Shown here in pieces: positions 16,808-26,515 of a DNA stretch of 64,000 nt. The stretch lies in NCBI RefSeq assembly GCF_027498035.1, contig NZ_CP114978.1, positions 806,001 through 870,000 of the forward strand. Direction: 5' to 3'. This DNA comes from Pseudoxanthomonas sp. (lineage in GTDB: Bacteria > Pseudomonadota > Gammaproteobacteria > Xanthomonadales > Xanthomonadaceae). The number at the start of each line of letters is the position of its first letter. Within the stretch, counting starts at the first letter, position 1. The notes under the pieces were generated by a model. The model saw nothing but the letters and a program-made list of their open reading frames with translations. It did not search any database and had not been told where the DNA came from. The position numbers and the translations under genes were made by a program.

Positions 16808-19018
16808 GCAGTCAGCGGGCCAGGCATTGCAGCCAGCAACTTGTCCAGCGTGACCGGATAGTCGCGCACGCGCACACCGGTGGCGTTGTAGGTCGCATTG
16901 GCGATGGCTGCGGCAACGCCGCAGATGCCGAGTTCGCCCACGCCCTTGGCCTTCATCGGCGAAGTGGTCGGATCGGTCTCATCCAGGAAGATGACTTCCT
17001 GGTGCGGGATATCCGCATGCACCGCCACTTCGTAGCCGGCCAGGTCGTGGTTGACGAAGAACCCCAGCCGCTTGTCGACCACCAGCTCTTCCATCAATGC
17101 CGCGCCGGCACCCATCGCCATCGCACCGATCACCTGGCTGCGCGCGGACTTCGGGTTGAGGATGCGGCCGGCCGCGCACACCGCCAGCATCCGGCGGATG
17201 CGGATTTCGGCCGTGGCGCTGTCCACGGCCACCTCGACGAAATGCGCGCCGAAGGTGGACTGCTGGTACTTCCTGGCCAGGTCACCGAACTCGATGCTGT
17301 CCTCCACCGTCAGGTTGCCCGCTGCCGCCGCATCGGCCAGCGCCAGATGCTTGCGGCCCACCGATACCCTGCCATCTGAAAACTCGGCCTTGGCCGGGTC
17401 CAGTCCAAGCTTGCCAGCGACCGCCTCGCGTAGCTTCATGCAGGCCGCGTAGACGCCGGCGGTGGAACTGTTGGCACCCCACTGCCCGCCCGACCCGGCC
17501 GAGACCGGGAACGCCGAATCACCCAGGCTGACCTTGCACCTGCTCCAGCCGCAGGCCCATGACCTCGGCGGCGGTCTGGGCGATGATCGTGTAGCTGCCG
17601 GTGCCGATGTCGGTCATGTCGGTTTCGACCGTGACCACGCCCTCGCGATCCAATGTGACGCGCGCACCGGACTTCATGTTGAGGTTGCCGCGATATGCCG
17701 CGGCCACGCCGATGCCGATCAACCAGCGGCCTTCGCGACGGCTTGCCGGGGTGGCGCTGCGCTTGTCCCAGCCGAATTGCTTGGAGCCGGTCTGCAGGCA
17801 CTCGATCAGCTTGCGCTGCGAGAACGGCCGCTCCGGGTTGGCCGGATCGACCTGGGTGTCGTTGAGGATCCGGAACTGGATCGGGTCGAGCTTGAGCTTC
17901 TCGGCCATCTCGTCCATGGCGATCTCCAGCGCCATCAGGCCCGGCGCCTCGCCCGGCGCACGCATCGCATTGCCTTCGGGCAGGTCCAGCACGGCCAGGC
18001 GCATGGCGGTCATGCGATTGGCGCCGGCGTAGAGCAGTTGGGTCTGGGCGACGGCTGTTTCCGGGCCGCCGCCTTCCAGGTCGCCCGACCAGCTTTCATG
18101 GCCGATCGCGGTGAGCTTGCCGTCGGTCGTGGCACCCAGGCGCAGGCGCTGGATCGTGGCCGGGCGATGGGTGGTGTTGTTGAACATCTGCGGCCGGGTC
18201 AGGTTGACCTTGACCGGGCGGCCCACGGCCCTGGCGCCGACCGCGGCGAGAATCGCATCAGTGCGCACGAAGAGCTTTCCGCCGAATCCGCCACCGATGT
18301 ACGGCGACACCAGGCGCACGTTTTCCTTCGGCACGTCGAGCGTCGCCGCCACGTCACCCACGCTCCAGGCGATCATCTGGTTGGAAGTCCAGAGGGTGAG
18401 CTTGTCATCCTCCCAGCTGGCGATGGATGCATGCGGCTCCATCATGGCGTGGGAATGATCGGGCGTGGTGTAGGTCGCATCCAGCTGCACCGGTGCAGCG
18501 GCGAACGCACCGGCGAAATCGCCGACCGCTGTGTCTCGATCAGACGCGCCGCTGGGCATGGTCGCGCTGCTACGCGCGGCGGCCAGATCGAACGCACCAG
18601 GCTTGCGTGCGTAATCCACCTTCACCAGCTGCGCGGCGGCGCGCGCCTGCTCAAAGGTCTCGGCCACCACCAGCGCGATGGCCTGGTGGTAGTGCTGCAC
18701 CTCCGGCCCGCCCAGCAGGTGCGCGGTGTTGAATTTGCCCTTGCCCAGCTTGCCCGCGCTGGCGGCCGTGACGATGCCCAGCACGCCCGGCGCGGCCTTG
18801 GCTGCAGCCAGGTCCATCGAACGGATCTGGCCCTTGGCGATCGTCGCGCCAACGACGAATCCATAGACCTGGCCGGGCACCACGTCGTGGCGCTCATATG
18901 CATACGGCGCGGTGCCGGTGGTCTTGAGCGGACCATCGATGCGATCGTGCGGTTTGCCGATGACCTTGCCCTGGTCGATCGGGTTGGTCGTGGCGGGGGT
19001 ATCGAATCGCATGTTCAA
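16804..19018 (-). pseudogene. paoC: paoC: molybdopterin-binding large subunit of aldehyde oxidoreductase, frame-broken
   Basis: The first 499 residues (from ATG 19018) follow the xanthine-dehydrogenase family large subunit: YAYERHDVVPGQVYGFVV, YIGGGFGGKLFVRTDAI, TRPQMFNNTTHR and EAPGLMALEIAMDEM. The frame then ends as EQVQGQPG-stop, where the family expects EQVQVSLGDSAFPV. One extra G at about 17532 explains this, and the rest (AGVYAACMKLREAV to GVGELGICGVAAAIANATYN, which includes the active-site Glu) continues in the next frame. The repaired length is 737 aa, close to E. coli PaoC (about 732). It receives Moco-type cofactor and oxidises aldehydes. ATGA overlap with paoB. Confidence 0.85.
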
Positions 19019-19965
19019 GCCCTCGCTTCAGCAATGATCGCGCCCAGCGCACGCTCGGCCAGCGGCACTTTGAAGGCATTGTGTTCGGTTGGCCTGGCAT
19101 CGGCCAGCAGGCGGTCCACCACGGCCTTGGCACCGTTGGGGAACTGCGCATCGGCGGCCGCATCGCGCCAGGGTTTGTGCGCCACGCCACCCAGCGCGAC
19201 GCGACCGGTGCCGTCGGGCTGCACGATCGCGGCCACCGACACCAGTGCGAACGCGTAGGAGGCCCGGTCGCGGACCTTGTGATAGACCTGTTTTCCGCCG
19301 ACCGGCCTGGGCAGGGTCACCGCAGTGATCAGCTCGCCGCGCTCCAGCGTGGTCTCGATATGCGGCGTGGTGCCGGGTGCCTTGTACAACTGCTCCAGGG
19401 CAATCGTGCGGGTCTTGCCGCTGGCCTGCAGCGTTTCGACCTTGGCATCCAGCGCACGCATGGCCACGGCCATGTCGCTGGGATGGGTCGCGATGCAGGC
19501 CTTGCTGGTGCCGACGATGGCCAGCATGCGGTTGAAGCCTTCCAGTGCGCCGCAACCACTGCCCGGCAGGCGTTTGTTGCAGGGCTGGCTGGTGTCGTAG
19601 AAATACGGGCAACGGGTCCGCTGCAGCAGGTTGCCCGCAGTGGTGGCCTTGTTGCGCAGCTGGCCGGACGCGCCGGCAACCAGCGCACGCGAGAGCAACG
19701 GGTAATCGGTCCGCACGACCTTGTCGGCGGCCAGGTCGGTGTTGCGTACCAGTGCGCCGATGCGCAAGCCGCCATCGGCGGTCTTCTCGATGCTGTCGAA
19801 GCCCAGTCCATTGACGTCCACCAGATGCGTGGGCGTTTCGATCTGCAGCTTCATCAGGTCGATCAGGTTGGTGCCGCCGGCAATGAACTTCGCATTCGGC
19901 GTCCGGACCAGCGCCGCGGCCGCGTCGGCCGGTGATGAAGCACGTTCGTACGTGAAGGCTTTCAT
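19015..19965 (-). CDS. paoB: paoB: FAD-binding subunit of aldehyde oxidoreductase
   Basis: 316 aa from ATG 19965. The FAD-binding motif is KFIAGGTNLIDLMK (residues about 25-38). It also carries the extra iron-sulphur insertion seen in PaoB: Cys in LLQRTRCPYFYD, PCNKRLPGSGC and GTSKACIA, four cysteines for a [4Fe-4S] cluster. The C-terminal domain has LVSVAAIVQPDGTGRVALGG. The subunit passes electrons from the molybdenum site through its clusters and FAD. The start codon overlaps the paoA stop (ATGA), and its stop overlaps the paoC start the same way. Confidence 0.92.
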   Translation of the reverse strand: MKAFTYERASSPADAAAALVRTPNAKFIAGGTNLIDLMKLQIETPTHLVDVNGLGFDSIEKTADGGLRIGALVRNTDLAADKVVRTDYPLLSRALVAGASGQLRNKATTAGNLLQRTRCPYFYDTSQPCNKRLPGSGCGALEGFNRMLAIVGTSKACIATHPSDMAVAMRALDAKVETLQASGKTRTIALEQLYKAPGTTPHIETTLERGELITAVTLPRPVGGKQVYHKVRDRASYAFALVSVAAIVQPDGTGRVALGGVAHKPWRDAAADAQFPNGAKAVVDRLLADARPTEHNAFKVPLAERALGAIIAEARA

Positions 19966-20618
19966 GCGCGCGCTCCCGACACTTCGGTGATCGCTTCGAC
20001 GATGTTGGAGTACGCACCGCAACGGCAGAGGTTGCCACTCATGCGCTCACGCAGTTCGGTCGCCGTCACTTCCATCGTCGCGTTGAGGTCCTCGCTGACG
20101 TGGCTGGGAATGCCCTGCTTGATCTCGTCCAGCACCGCCACCGCCGAACAGATCTGGCCTGGCGTGCAGTACCCGCATTGGTAGCCATCGTGCTTGACGA
20201 ACGCCGCCTGCATCGGATGCAGTGCACCGGGCTGGCCCAGGCCTTCGATCGTGGTGATCTTCGACCCTTCATGCATCACCGCGAAGCTCAGGCAGGTATT
20301 GATGCGCCGGCCATCGACGATCGCCGTGCAGGCGCCGCACTGGCCGTGATCGCAGCCTTTCTTGGTGCCGGTGAGCTTGAGATGTTCGCGCAGCGCATCC
20401 AGCAGCGTGGTGCGTGTATCCAGCTCAAGCGCGACCGGTTTTCCGTTGACCTCGAAGGCCACGCGCTGGGTGGTGACCTGCTCGGGGGCCGGTCCCGCCA
20501 GCGCAGCGCGGGCGGGACCGGCCATGAGGCTGCCAGAGGCCGCCGTCGCCACCGAAGCAGTTCCGGCCTTGAGCAGGACGCGACGGGTGATCTTCAGATC
20601 GTTCAATGGAGTCTCCAT
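19962..20618 (-). CDS. paoA: paoA: [2Fe-2S] subunit of periplasmic aldehyde oxidoreductase
   Basis: 218 aa from ATG 20618 (METPLNDLKITRR). A twin-arginine signal (ITRRVLLKAGTASV) predicts export of the folded complex, as for E. coli PaoA. The mature protein has a plant-type cluster (CDHGQCGACTAI...NTC) and a second cluster domain (YQCGYCTPGQICSAVAVL and NLCRCGAYSNIVEAI). It is the first gene of paoABCD. The complete order, the Tat leader and the PaoB-type extra cluster make this operon a match for the E. coli periplasmic aldehyde oxidoreductase, which detoxifies aromatic aldehydes. The real substrate in this organism is unknown. Confidence 0.93.
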   Translation of the reverse strand: METPLNDLKITRRVLLKAGTASVATAASGSLMAGPARAALAGPAPEQVTTQRVAFEVNGKPVALELDTRTTLLDALREHLKLTGTKKGCDHGQCGACTAIVDGRRINTCLSFAVMHEGSKITTIEGLGQPGALHPMQAAFVKHDGYQCGYCTPGQICSAVAVLDEIKQGIPSHVSEDLNATMEVTATELRERMSGNLCRCGAYSNIVEAITEVSGARA

Positions 20619-21393
20619 GCCTGGCTGAACCTCTTGGCTAGGTGGGAAAGAAACTGGGCCGGCAGCATTCGGCTGCGCACGCGAAATTGGACTTGCGGAA
20701 ACGAAACGGCAACGCGCGACCCAAGGCGAGCGCAACACCCCCGATTCTAGGCGTCTGAAACCGCGCCGTTACGCCGTCGAACGACTAAGTCCTATTCGCC
20801 TGGCTCATCAATCCGCCTTGCTGACAGGCCTGTCATCGCCGTGAAGCCTGCCGCGCCATCTCCGCCGAAGCCCGAGGCTCCACGGTCACGCCGGGCCATG
20901 CCGCTGCACGGGACAGAGACGCCAGTTCCAGTCAATGCATCGTGAAACCCAGCGCTTGCCTGGAGCAGCGCCGATCAAGTTTCTGACAAGCCCATCGGAC
21001 CGCCCGCGCAGGCGGTGCCGGCCCACCCGCGGAGGAGCATTGCGCGCCCCCGCCACCGGACCCGGCACGCGGCATTCCTGGAGCGGATGGAAGGATTGGT
21101 TTTGGTGCCGTGGCGGGTATTGCCCGCGCTGGGCGTCTCGCCCCTGGCAGGACCGCACACAGCATCAGTGTGGACGGTCGCACACGTCTAGCGCGCGGCC
21201 ACAGCCTCACCAGCGACCTCAACGCCGGGCGGCGGGTGCTACGCGAAGCGCATCCAGTCGTGACGATGCCGCCAGGTTTCGGACAGGCCCCGCACTGGCG
21301 GTCGAAGACACGCCAGTGATGCCGCTGGAACCGAAGGGCCGGAAGCTGGGTTGCCCGAGCGAACCGCGCCCGATGCAAGCCATCGAAGCCCGC
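20619..21393. other. 775-base intergenic region
   Basis: Lies between the paoA start and the porin stop, both on the minus strand, so it should hold the promoter of paoABCD and the end of the dehydrogenase operon. Several open frames cross it, but their translations are Arg/Pro/Ala-rich and lack family motifs. I see no recognised gene, RNA or repeat. Confidence 0.6.
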
Positions 21394-22672
21394 TTAGAGC
21401 GTGGCCTGCGCCTGCAACACAAACACCCAGCTGTCCGGCCTGCTGGCATAACCGCCCGGGCGGGTCACGTACTGCAGTGCAGGACGCAGGATCAACCAGC
21501 GCCTGACCTGCACGCCGTAGTTCAGTTCGACGAACTGCTCGTCAGTCTGCACGTCCTTGCCGGTCAGGCGCTGGTAGTCGGCCAGCCGGCTGGAGACATC
21601 CAGCCGGTTCCAGGCCAGGCTCAACGCATCGTCCTCGCGCGAGGCCACCAGGCCACGCCAGCTCAGGCCGGCTTCCCACGAATAACGCAGCAGGCCGGTC
21701 TTCGCATCGGCCTGGGTGGCCACGCCGAACACGGATAGACCACGCACAGTGTCACCTTCGGGCTTCCACACGCGCTGGGCTGCCTGCACGTACGAACCAC
21801 TGCGATGCGAGGCATACGGCGCGGCTGGATTGCCGATATCGGCCGCGTTGGAGGTATCCAGGTAATAGCCGACTTTGTAGGTGCCGGTGTAGTCGTAGCC
21901 GGTCTTGCCGTGGGTGAAGCCCACTTCCACCGGCAGGAAGATGCCGGTCTTGCCTTCCGCCGAAATCCGGAAGCCATTGCCAGCCTGCTTGCGCGTCGGG
22001 TTGACGTCGTACACGCCAGCCTGCGCGTACCAGCCCGAAGGATCGGCCCACTTGACCCGCAAGCCCCACTGGCCGGTCGGATTGTCCAGCCAGCCCGAGC
22101 TGTAGATTGGCCCCAGCGGATGGCCGCACTGGGCGTTGTTGTTGAAGTTGCAGGTGTACGGCAGGCCACCGTAGTCGTTGCCCATCGAGTAGAAACCGCC
22201 CTTCAGGCTGAGCCGCTTGGCCAGGAAGAAGCGCTCGTAGGACAACTCGTTGAAACGCAGGTTCTGGCCCTGGCCCCAGAACGCCTGGTTCTGGACGTAC
22301 GAGCCGGTGGAACGGTCGTTGACCGCGTTACCGAAGCGGTCGGAGAACACCACCCGCATCGTGCCGTCGAAACCGAACAGCTTGCCGGTGTCGATGATCG
22401 CGCCCAGGTCGAAATGCTCGGCCGTGGACCAGCCGTTGCCGCGATAGCCGTTGCTGTTGACGCCACTGGCCACGACGATGCGCGCGGTCGGCGTCACGCC
22501 GCGGTCCTGCAGCCATTTGCGCGCGTCCCAGTCCGCAGCTGAGCGGCGTCTGGGCGATGGTATCGACCGACTTCTGCTTGGGCTTCGGGCGCTCGGCCTC
22601 CTCGGCCTGCGCCGTCAGGCTGAAGGCGGCCAACATGCCGGTAACGATCAGATGGTGGTGCCTGCGGTTCAT
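21394..22672 (-). pseudogene. OprB-like carbohydrate porin, frame-broken
   Basis: The N-terminal piece (MNRRHHHLIVTG, signal peptide ending TAQA, then KPKQKSVDTIAQTPLS) is followed by the expected DWDARKWLQDRGVTPTARI in another frame. One extra base near 22537-22541 reconciles them and gives 425 aa. The body has GGFYSMGNDYGGLPYTCNF, SSGWLDNPTGQWGLRVKWAD, FVELNYGVQVRRWLILRP and a terminal VLQAQATL, a beta-barrel pattern of OprB-type outer-membrane porins. It overlaps the cytochrome subunit stop (ATGA), so it belongs to the dehydrogenase operon and probably delivers the sugar or alcohol to the periplasm. Confidence 0.8.
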
Positions 22673-24066
22673 ACCTTTCCTTTCTGCTGCTTGCTGCGAC
22701 GGGCGCGACGCACCAGCAGCACCAACGCGATCAATGCGAGCACGACCACGATCACGGCCGGCAACCAGAGCTGCCCGAGCTTGGCAATCAAGGGCTTGTC
22801 GCCCCCTGCCCGCATGAGGGTGACCTGCGCGGCGGTGACCTGGTCACCGGGGCCGAAGTTCGTTCGCACATAGCTGGCGACCGAGGCCACTTCCTCGTCG
22901 GTCAGCGGCTGCACGTAGGAACCTTCGGAGAAATGCGGCATCAGCACGTGCTGGTCGCCGACTTCCCGATCAACGCCGTTGACGATGGCCGCCACCAGGT
23001 TCTGCGGACTGGCCATGCCCACGGTGGTGTTGTGGACCAGCGAGGGGTAATAGCCGTCATGGCTGCCCTCGCCACGGGCGCCGTGGCAGCTCGCGCACAG
23101 GCCCGAATACAGCACCTCGCCCGACGAGGACGATGCCCCCGTCCCGCGCACTGGCTGTTCGCCCGGGCTCTTGCTGGCATCGCCCCAGTCGAAGGCGGCG
23201 CGCTCGACACCGGTGTCGGACACCGCAGGCACGGTGCGCAGATAGGCCACGATGGCAGCGATATCGTCATCGTGCAGCTTGGACAGGCTGTTGGTCACCG
23301 CCTCGGCCATGCCGCCACCAGCCTGCGCCTTGCCGACCACGCGGCCGGTCTTCAGGTACTGCGCCAGTTCGGTATCGCTCCAGCCACCGATGCCACTGAT
23401 CTTGTCCGAAGTGATGTTGGGCGCGTACCAGTCACCCAGCGAGCCGCCGGCCAAAGCCTTGCTGCCCACTTCCTGCATCATCAGGCCACGCGGGCTGTGG
23501 CAGCTGGAGCAGTGTTCCAGCCCCTCCACCAGATAGGCGCCGCGGTTCCACTGCGCGTCCTTGGACGGATCGGGCTTGAAGGTCTGCTTGTCCAGGAACA
23601 GCAGGTTCCAGCCCGCCATCGACGCGCGGACACTGAAGGGAAACGGCAGGTCGGTCTGCTGCGCCGCCTCGTCCACCGGCTTCACGTCCTGCATGAAGTA
23701 GACGTACAGCGCGTGCACGTCCTCATCGGTGAGCTTGGCGTAAGCGGTGTACGGCATTGCCGGGTACAGGTGCGCGCCGTCCTTGCGCACGCCCTCGCGC
23801 ACGGCCTTGGCGAAGTCGGCTTCGGAATACTCACCGATACCGTGGCGCTTGGACGGCGTGATGTTGCTGGCCCAGATCTGGCCCAGCGGCGAACTGATGG
23901 CGTAGCCGCCCGCATAGGGCTTGCCGCCCTTGGGGCTGGTATGGCACGCCGCACAGTCGGCGGCCACGGACAGGTAGCGGCCGTGTTCGACCGCATCATC
24001 GGCACGCGACACCTGGCTGGCCGCAGCCAGCATCAGGGCCACGGCACCCACGAAAAACCTGTTCAT
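22669..24066 (-). CDS. Tri-haem cytochrome c subunit of membrane dehydrogenase
   Basis: 465 aa with a signal peptide (MNRFFVGAVALML...SQVSRA) and three haem motifs, CAACHTSPKGG, CSSCHSPRGLM and CASCHGARGEG. A single membrane span near the C terminus (AVIVVVLALIALVLLV) with a positive tail anchors it. Three haems and a C-terminal anchor are the layout of the cytochrome subunit of FAD-dependent gluconate, fructose and sorbitol dehydrogenases. It passes electrons from the large subunit to ubiquinone. Its start overlaps the large-subunit stop by four bases (ATGA), and its stop overlaps the porin start. Confidence 0.93.
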   Translation of the reverse strand: MNRFFVGAVALMLAAASQVSRADDAVEHGRYLSVAADCAACHTSPKGGKPYAGGYAISSPLGQIWASNITPSKRHGIGEYSEADFAKAVREGVRKDGAHLYPAMPYTAYAKLTDEDVHALYVYFMQDVKPVDEAAQQTDLPFPFSVRASMAGWNLLFLDKQTFKPDPSKDAQWNRGAYLVEGLEHCSSCHSPRGLMMQEVGSKALAGGSLGDWYAPNITSDKISGIGGWSDTELAQYLKTGRVVGKAQAGGGMAEAVTNSLSKLHDDDIAAIVAYLRTVPAVSDTGVERAAFDWGDASKSPGEQPVRGTGASSSSGEVLYSGLCASCHGARGEGSHDGYYPSLVHNTTVGMASPQNLVAAIVNGVDREVGDQHVLMPHFSEGSYVQPLTDEEVASVASYVRTNFGPGDQVTAAQVTLMRAGGDKPLIAKLGQLWLPAVIVVVLALIALVLLVRRARRSKQQKGKV

Positions 24067-25703
24067 GCGGCACGCTCGATGGCGTCAGCCGCCCGCAGTG
24101 CCAGTGCCGCCATGGTCAGGGTGCTGTTGACCACGCTGGCCGAAACCATCGCGCTGCCACCGGGCAGGTACAGGTTGGGGTGGTCGTGCGCACGGCAGTC
24201 GATGTCGACCACCGAATCGCGCGGATCGGCGCCCATGATGGTCGAACCCATGATGTGGTTGTTGGCATTGAGCGCGGTGGTGATGACGAACTCCTCGGCA
24301 TTGAACAGCGAGCCGATGTGGCGCAGCTGCTCGCAGGACTTGTCGTAGCCCTTGCGTGCGTAGTCGCCCAGCGAGTAGTGGATGTCCGGGCACGGCAGGC
24401 CATGTCCGTCCACGCGCGTCTTGGACAGGGTCAGGCGGTTGTCCGGGTCGGGCAGCGGCTCCAGGCTGATCGACAGGTCCACGCCATACACCGCGCGGCG
24501 GCGGATTTCCGCATCCAGCGCATCGCCGACCAATCCCTTCTTCAACGCCTGGTCGGTGGCGGCAGCCACGCGACTGATGTTGTTGAGGATGATCTTGGTG
24601 GAGGAATACTCGGAACGGAACGCGCCATCGCGCGGCCCGACCATGCAGCTGGACTGCGCCGGGCCACGGCCCAGCCACATCGGCCGGTCGGCGATGAACG
24701 AGCAGTGGAAACCCGAGTGATCCATCATGTTGCGTCCGACCTGGTCGGACGAATTGGCGATGCCGGTCGGGTTCTGTTCGTTGGCCGCCATCAGCAGCAG
24801 GCGTGGGGTTTCCAGCGCATTGCAGGCGATCACGAAGTTGCGTCCGGTCGCCTTGTGGCTGACCTTCTGGTTGTCGTACCAGTGCACGGCGGTCACGCGG
24901 TTCTGCGCGTCGGTATCGATGCGGTAGACCACCGATTCGGCCAAGACCTTGGCGCCCTGCCGTTCCGCCGCTTCGACGGTGTGGACGCCGTTGTACATCG
25001 CGCCGATCGGGCAGATCGGCTGGCAGTTGTTGTTGCCGCAGCAGGCAGGACGATCGTTCCATGGCTTGACCATGCGGCCCTGCGGAATCGGCACCAGGTT
25101 GTAACCGTGCGGATTGACCACTTCGGCGAACGCCGTATCGCCATTGCCCCACGGAATCATGTCGGCCAGGTACGGCTTGGAGCGCTCGGACGGGCTCTGC
25201 TTGGCCGGGTCGTTCGGGCCGGACACGCCCATCGCCTCCTCGGCACGGCAGTAGTACGGCTCGATGTCGTCATAGCTGAGCGGCCAGTCGCGGCCAACGC
25301 CATAAGCAGACTTCATCCGGAAATCGACCGGCAGGTGGCGCCAGCACGACGCGGCCCAGTGCCAGGTCGTGCCGCCCACCGCCTTGATGAAGCCTTGGCG
25401 GAAGCTGTTGGCATCCGGCCCGGTCAACGCCACGTAGTCGTTGGCCGGGTAGTACAGCGGCGCGGTCGCGAACGGCGACTGCGGGTACGGCCCCTGGAAG
25501 TCGCTGCCCAGGCGGCGTTCGAAGCTGGCATCGCGCCAGTTCTCGACCACATCGGAGCGGTTCAAGCGTGGGCCGGCCTCCAGGACCAGCACCGACTTGC
25601 CTGCACGGACAAGTTGGTTGGCGATCAGGGCGCCGACGACGCCAGAGCCGACGATGACGACGTCAGCATCGGCATCGCCGTCATGGAAAGTGGGCACTTT
25701 CAT
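24063..25703 (-). CDS. GMC-family FAD dehydrogenase, large subunit of sugar/alcohol dehydrogenase
   Basis: 546 aa. The dinucleotide motif VVIVGSGVVGALIANQL is at residues 15-31, with LVLEAGPR after it. The GMC C-terminal signature region is present (NHIMGSTIMGADPRDSVVD and LYLPGGSAMVSASVVN), containing the active-site His. It is the catalytic subunit, and the cytochrome and small subunit genes flank it. No signal peptide is visible, which is normal because it is exported with the Tat-bearing small subunit. Substrate could be gluconate, sorbitol, fructose or another polyol; the sequence does not decide. Confidence 0.93.
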   Translation of the reverse strand: MKVPTFHDGDADADVVIVGSGVVGALIANQLVRAGKSVLVLEAGPRLNRSDVVENWRDASFERRLGSDFQGPYPQSPFATAPLYYPANDYVALTGPDANSFRQGFIKAVGGTTWHWAASCWRHLPVDFRMKSAYGVGRDWPLSYDDIEPYYCRAEEAMGVSGPNDPAKQSPSERSKPYLADMIPWGNGDTAFAEVVNPHGYNLVPIPQGRMVKPWNDRPACCGNNNCQPICPIGAMYNGVHTVEAAERQGAKVLAESVVYRIDTDAQNRVTAVHWYDNQKVSHKATGRNFVIACNALETPRLLLMAANEQNPTGIANSSDQVGRNMMDHSGFHCSFIADRPMWLGRGPAQSSCMVGPRDGAFRSEYSSTKIILNNISRVAAATDQALKKGLVGDALDAEIRRRAVYGVDLSISLEPLPDPDNRLTLSKTRVDGHGLPCPDIHYSLGDYARKGYDKSCEQLRHIGSLFNAEEFVITTALNANNHIMGSTIMGADPRDSVVDIDCRAHDHPNLYLPGGSAMVSASVVNSTLTMAALALRAADAIERAA

Positions 25704-25780
25704 GGGGAGGATTTCCAGATTTTTTCAAGAAAGGGGTCTGCGCGCCTGACGCGTGCAGGGATCGAAAGACCGGGCAGCAA

Positions 25781-26320
25781 TCAGCTCTGCGAGCGCAGCG
25801 GTGCAGGAACGGGGGCGGTCCACCAGGCCGGGCCACCCATGGCATAGGTCGGCGGGGACAGGCCATCGTCGGTCGGACGCTGCATCAGCGCGTCGCGATA
25901 AGCCACGGTGATGGCAGTGACGCCCTTGCCGACCGTGCCGGTGTACCAGGCAGCGATGATGGCCAGCGCAGCGGGCTTGGCCTCCCCTGCCGTCTCGACC
26001 AGCGCGGCCGGATCAGTGGACGTCTCGGCCAGCTTGGCCAGCACGGGGAACTGCGCGTGGAGTTCGGGCTGCAGCTTGGCAAACGCCGCTTCAATCCGGA
26101 CGGCGGTCGCCGGGTTGAGATCCGTTTTCCCGGTCAATACACGGGACAACTTCAGGAACTGCTGGTCCACGACAGTCGAAGGCCCGGGCGCTCCGACAGC
26201 GGTCAGCGCGCTCCCGCCGCAGGCGACGAGAAAGGCGACCGAACCGGCGCCTATCAGGAAATCTCGACGGGTCAGGGATTCGAAACGCTTGCCTTCCGGT
26301 TCGCTCGCGGGGGTATCCAT
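25781..26320 (-). CDS. Small subunit of FAD-dependent sugar/alcohol dehydrogenase, Tat-exported
   Basis: 179 aa. The Tat motif LTRRDFLIGAGSVAFLV is followed by ACGG, so the leader may end at a lipobox-like site. The body matches the small subunits of membrane-bound sorbitol/gluconate dehydrogenases, with LTGKTDLNPATAVRIEAAF and the terminal YAMGGPAWWTAPVPAP. In this family the small subunit carries the signal for Tat export of the complex. First gene of the operon, 77 bases before the GMC subunit. Confidence 0.88.
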   Translation of the reverse strand: MDTPASEPEGKRFESLTRRDFLIGAGSVAFLVACGGSALTAVGAPGPSTVVDQQFLKLSRVLTGKTDLNPATAVRIEAAFAKLQPELHAQFPVLAKLAETSTDPAALVETAGEAKPAALAIIAAWYTGTVGKGVTAITVAYRDALMQRPTDDGLSPPTYAMGGPAWWTAPVPAPLRSQS

Positions 26321-26515
26321 TGCTGTGGGTCGCCTAGTGGTTGCCTGAGCAAATATTACAAATAAGCCATTTCCGCCGCACGCCTTTCCTGATGCCTTTT
26401 CGTCAGTATGTCACCTGCACAGACACCTCATAACACAAGAAAACCACCAATGGCAGCGCCCAGATTCCCGGGGATCGAGCGCCCCCCGGACGGTGCCCGA
26501 TGATTGCCCCACCGC

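Noticed and set aside
17462..19258. Long plus-strand open frame over paoC
   Set aside because: Arg/Ala/Gly/His-rich, no family motifs, exactly antisense to a clear molybdenum enzyme; a high-GC shadow.
20619..21393. Possible gene remnant in the 775-base gap
   Set aside because: Translations in all frames lack recognisable motifs.
24180..25847. 555-codon plus-strand frame over the GMC gene
   Set aside because: Antisense shadow of a conserved gene; no start context or motifs.
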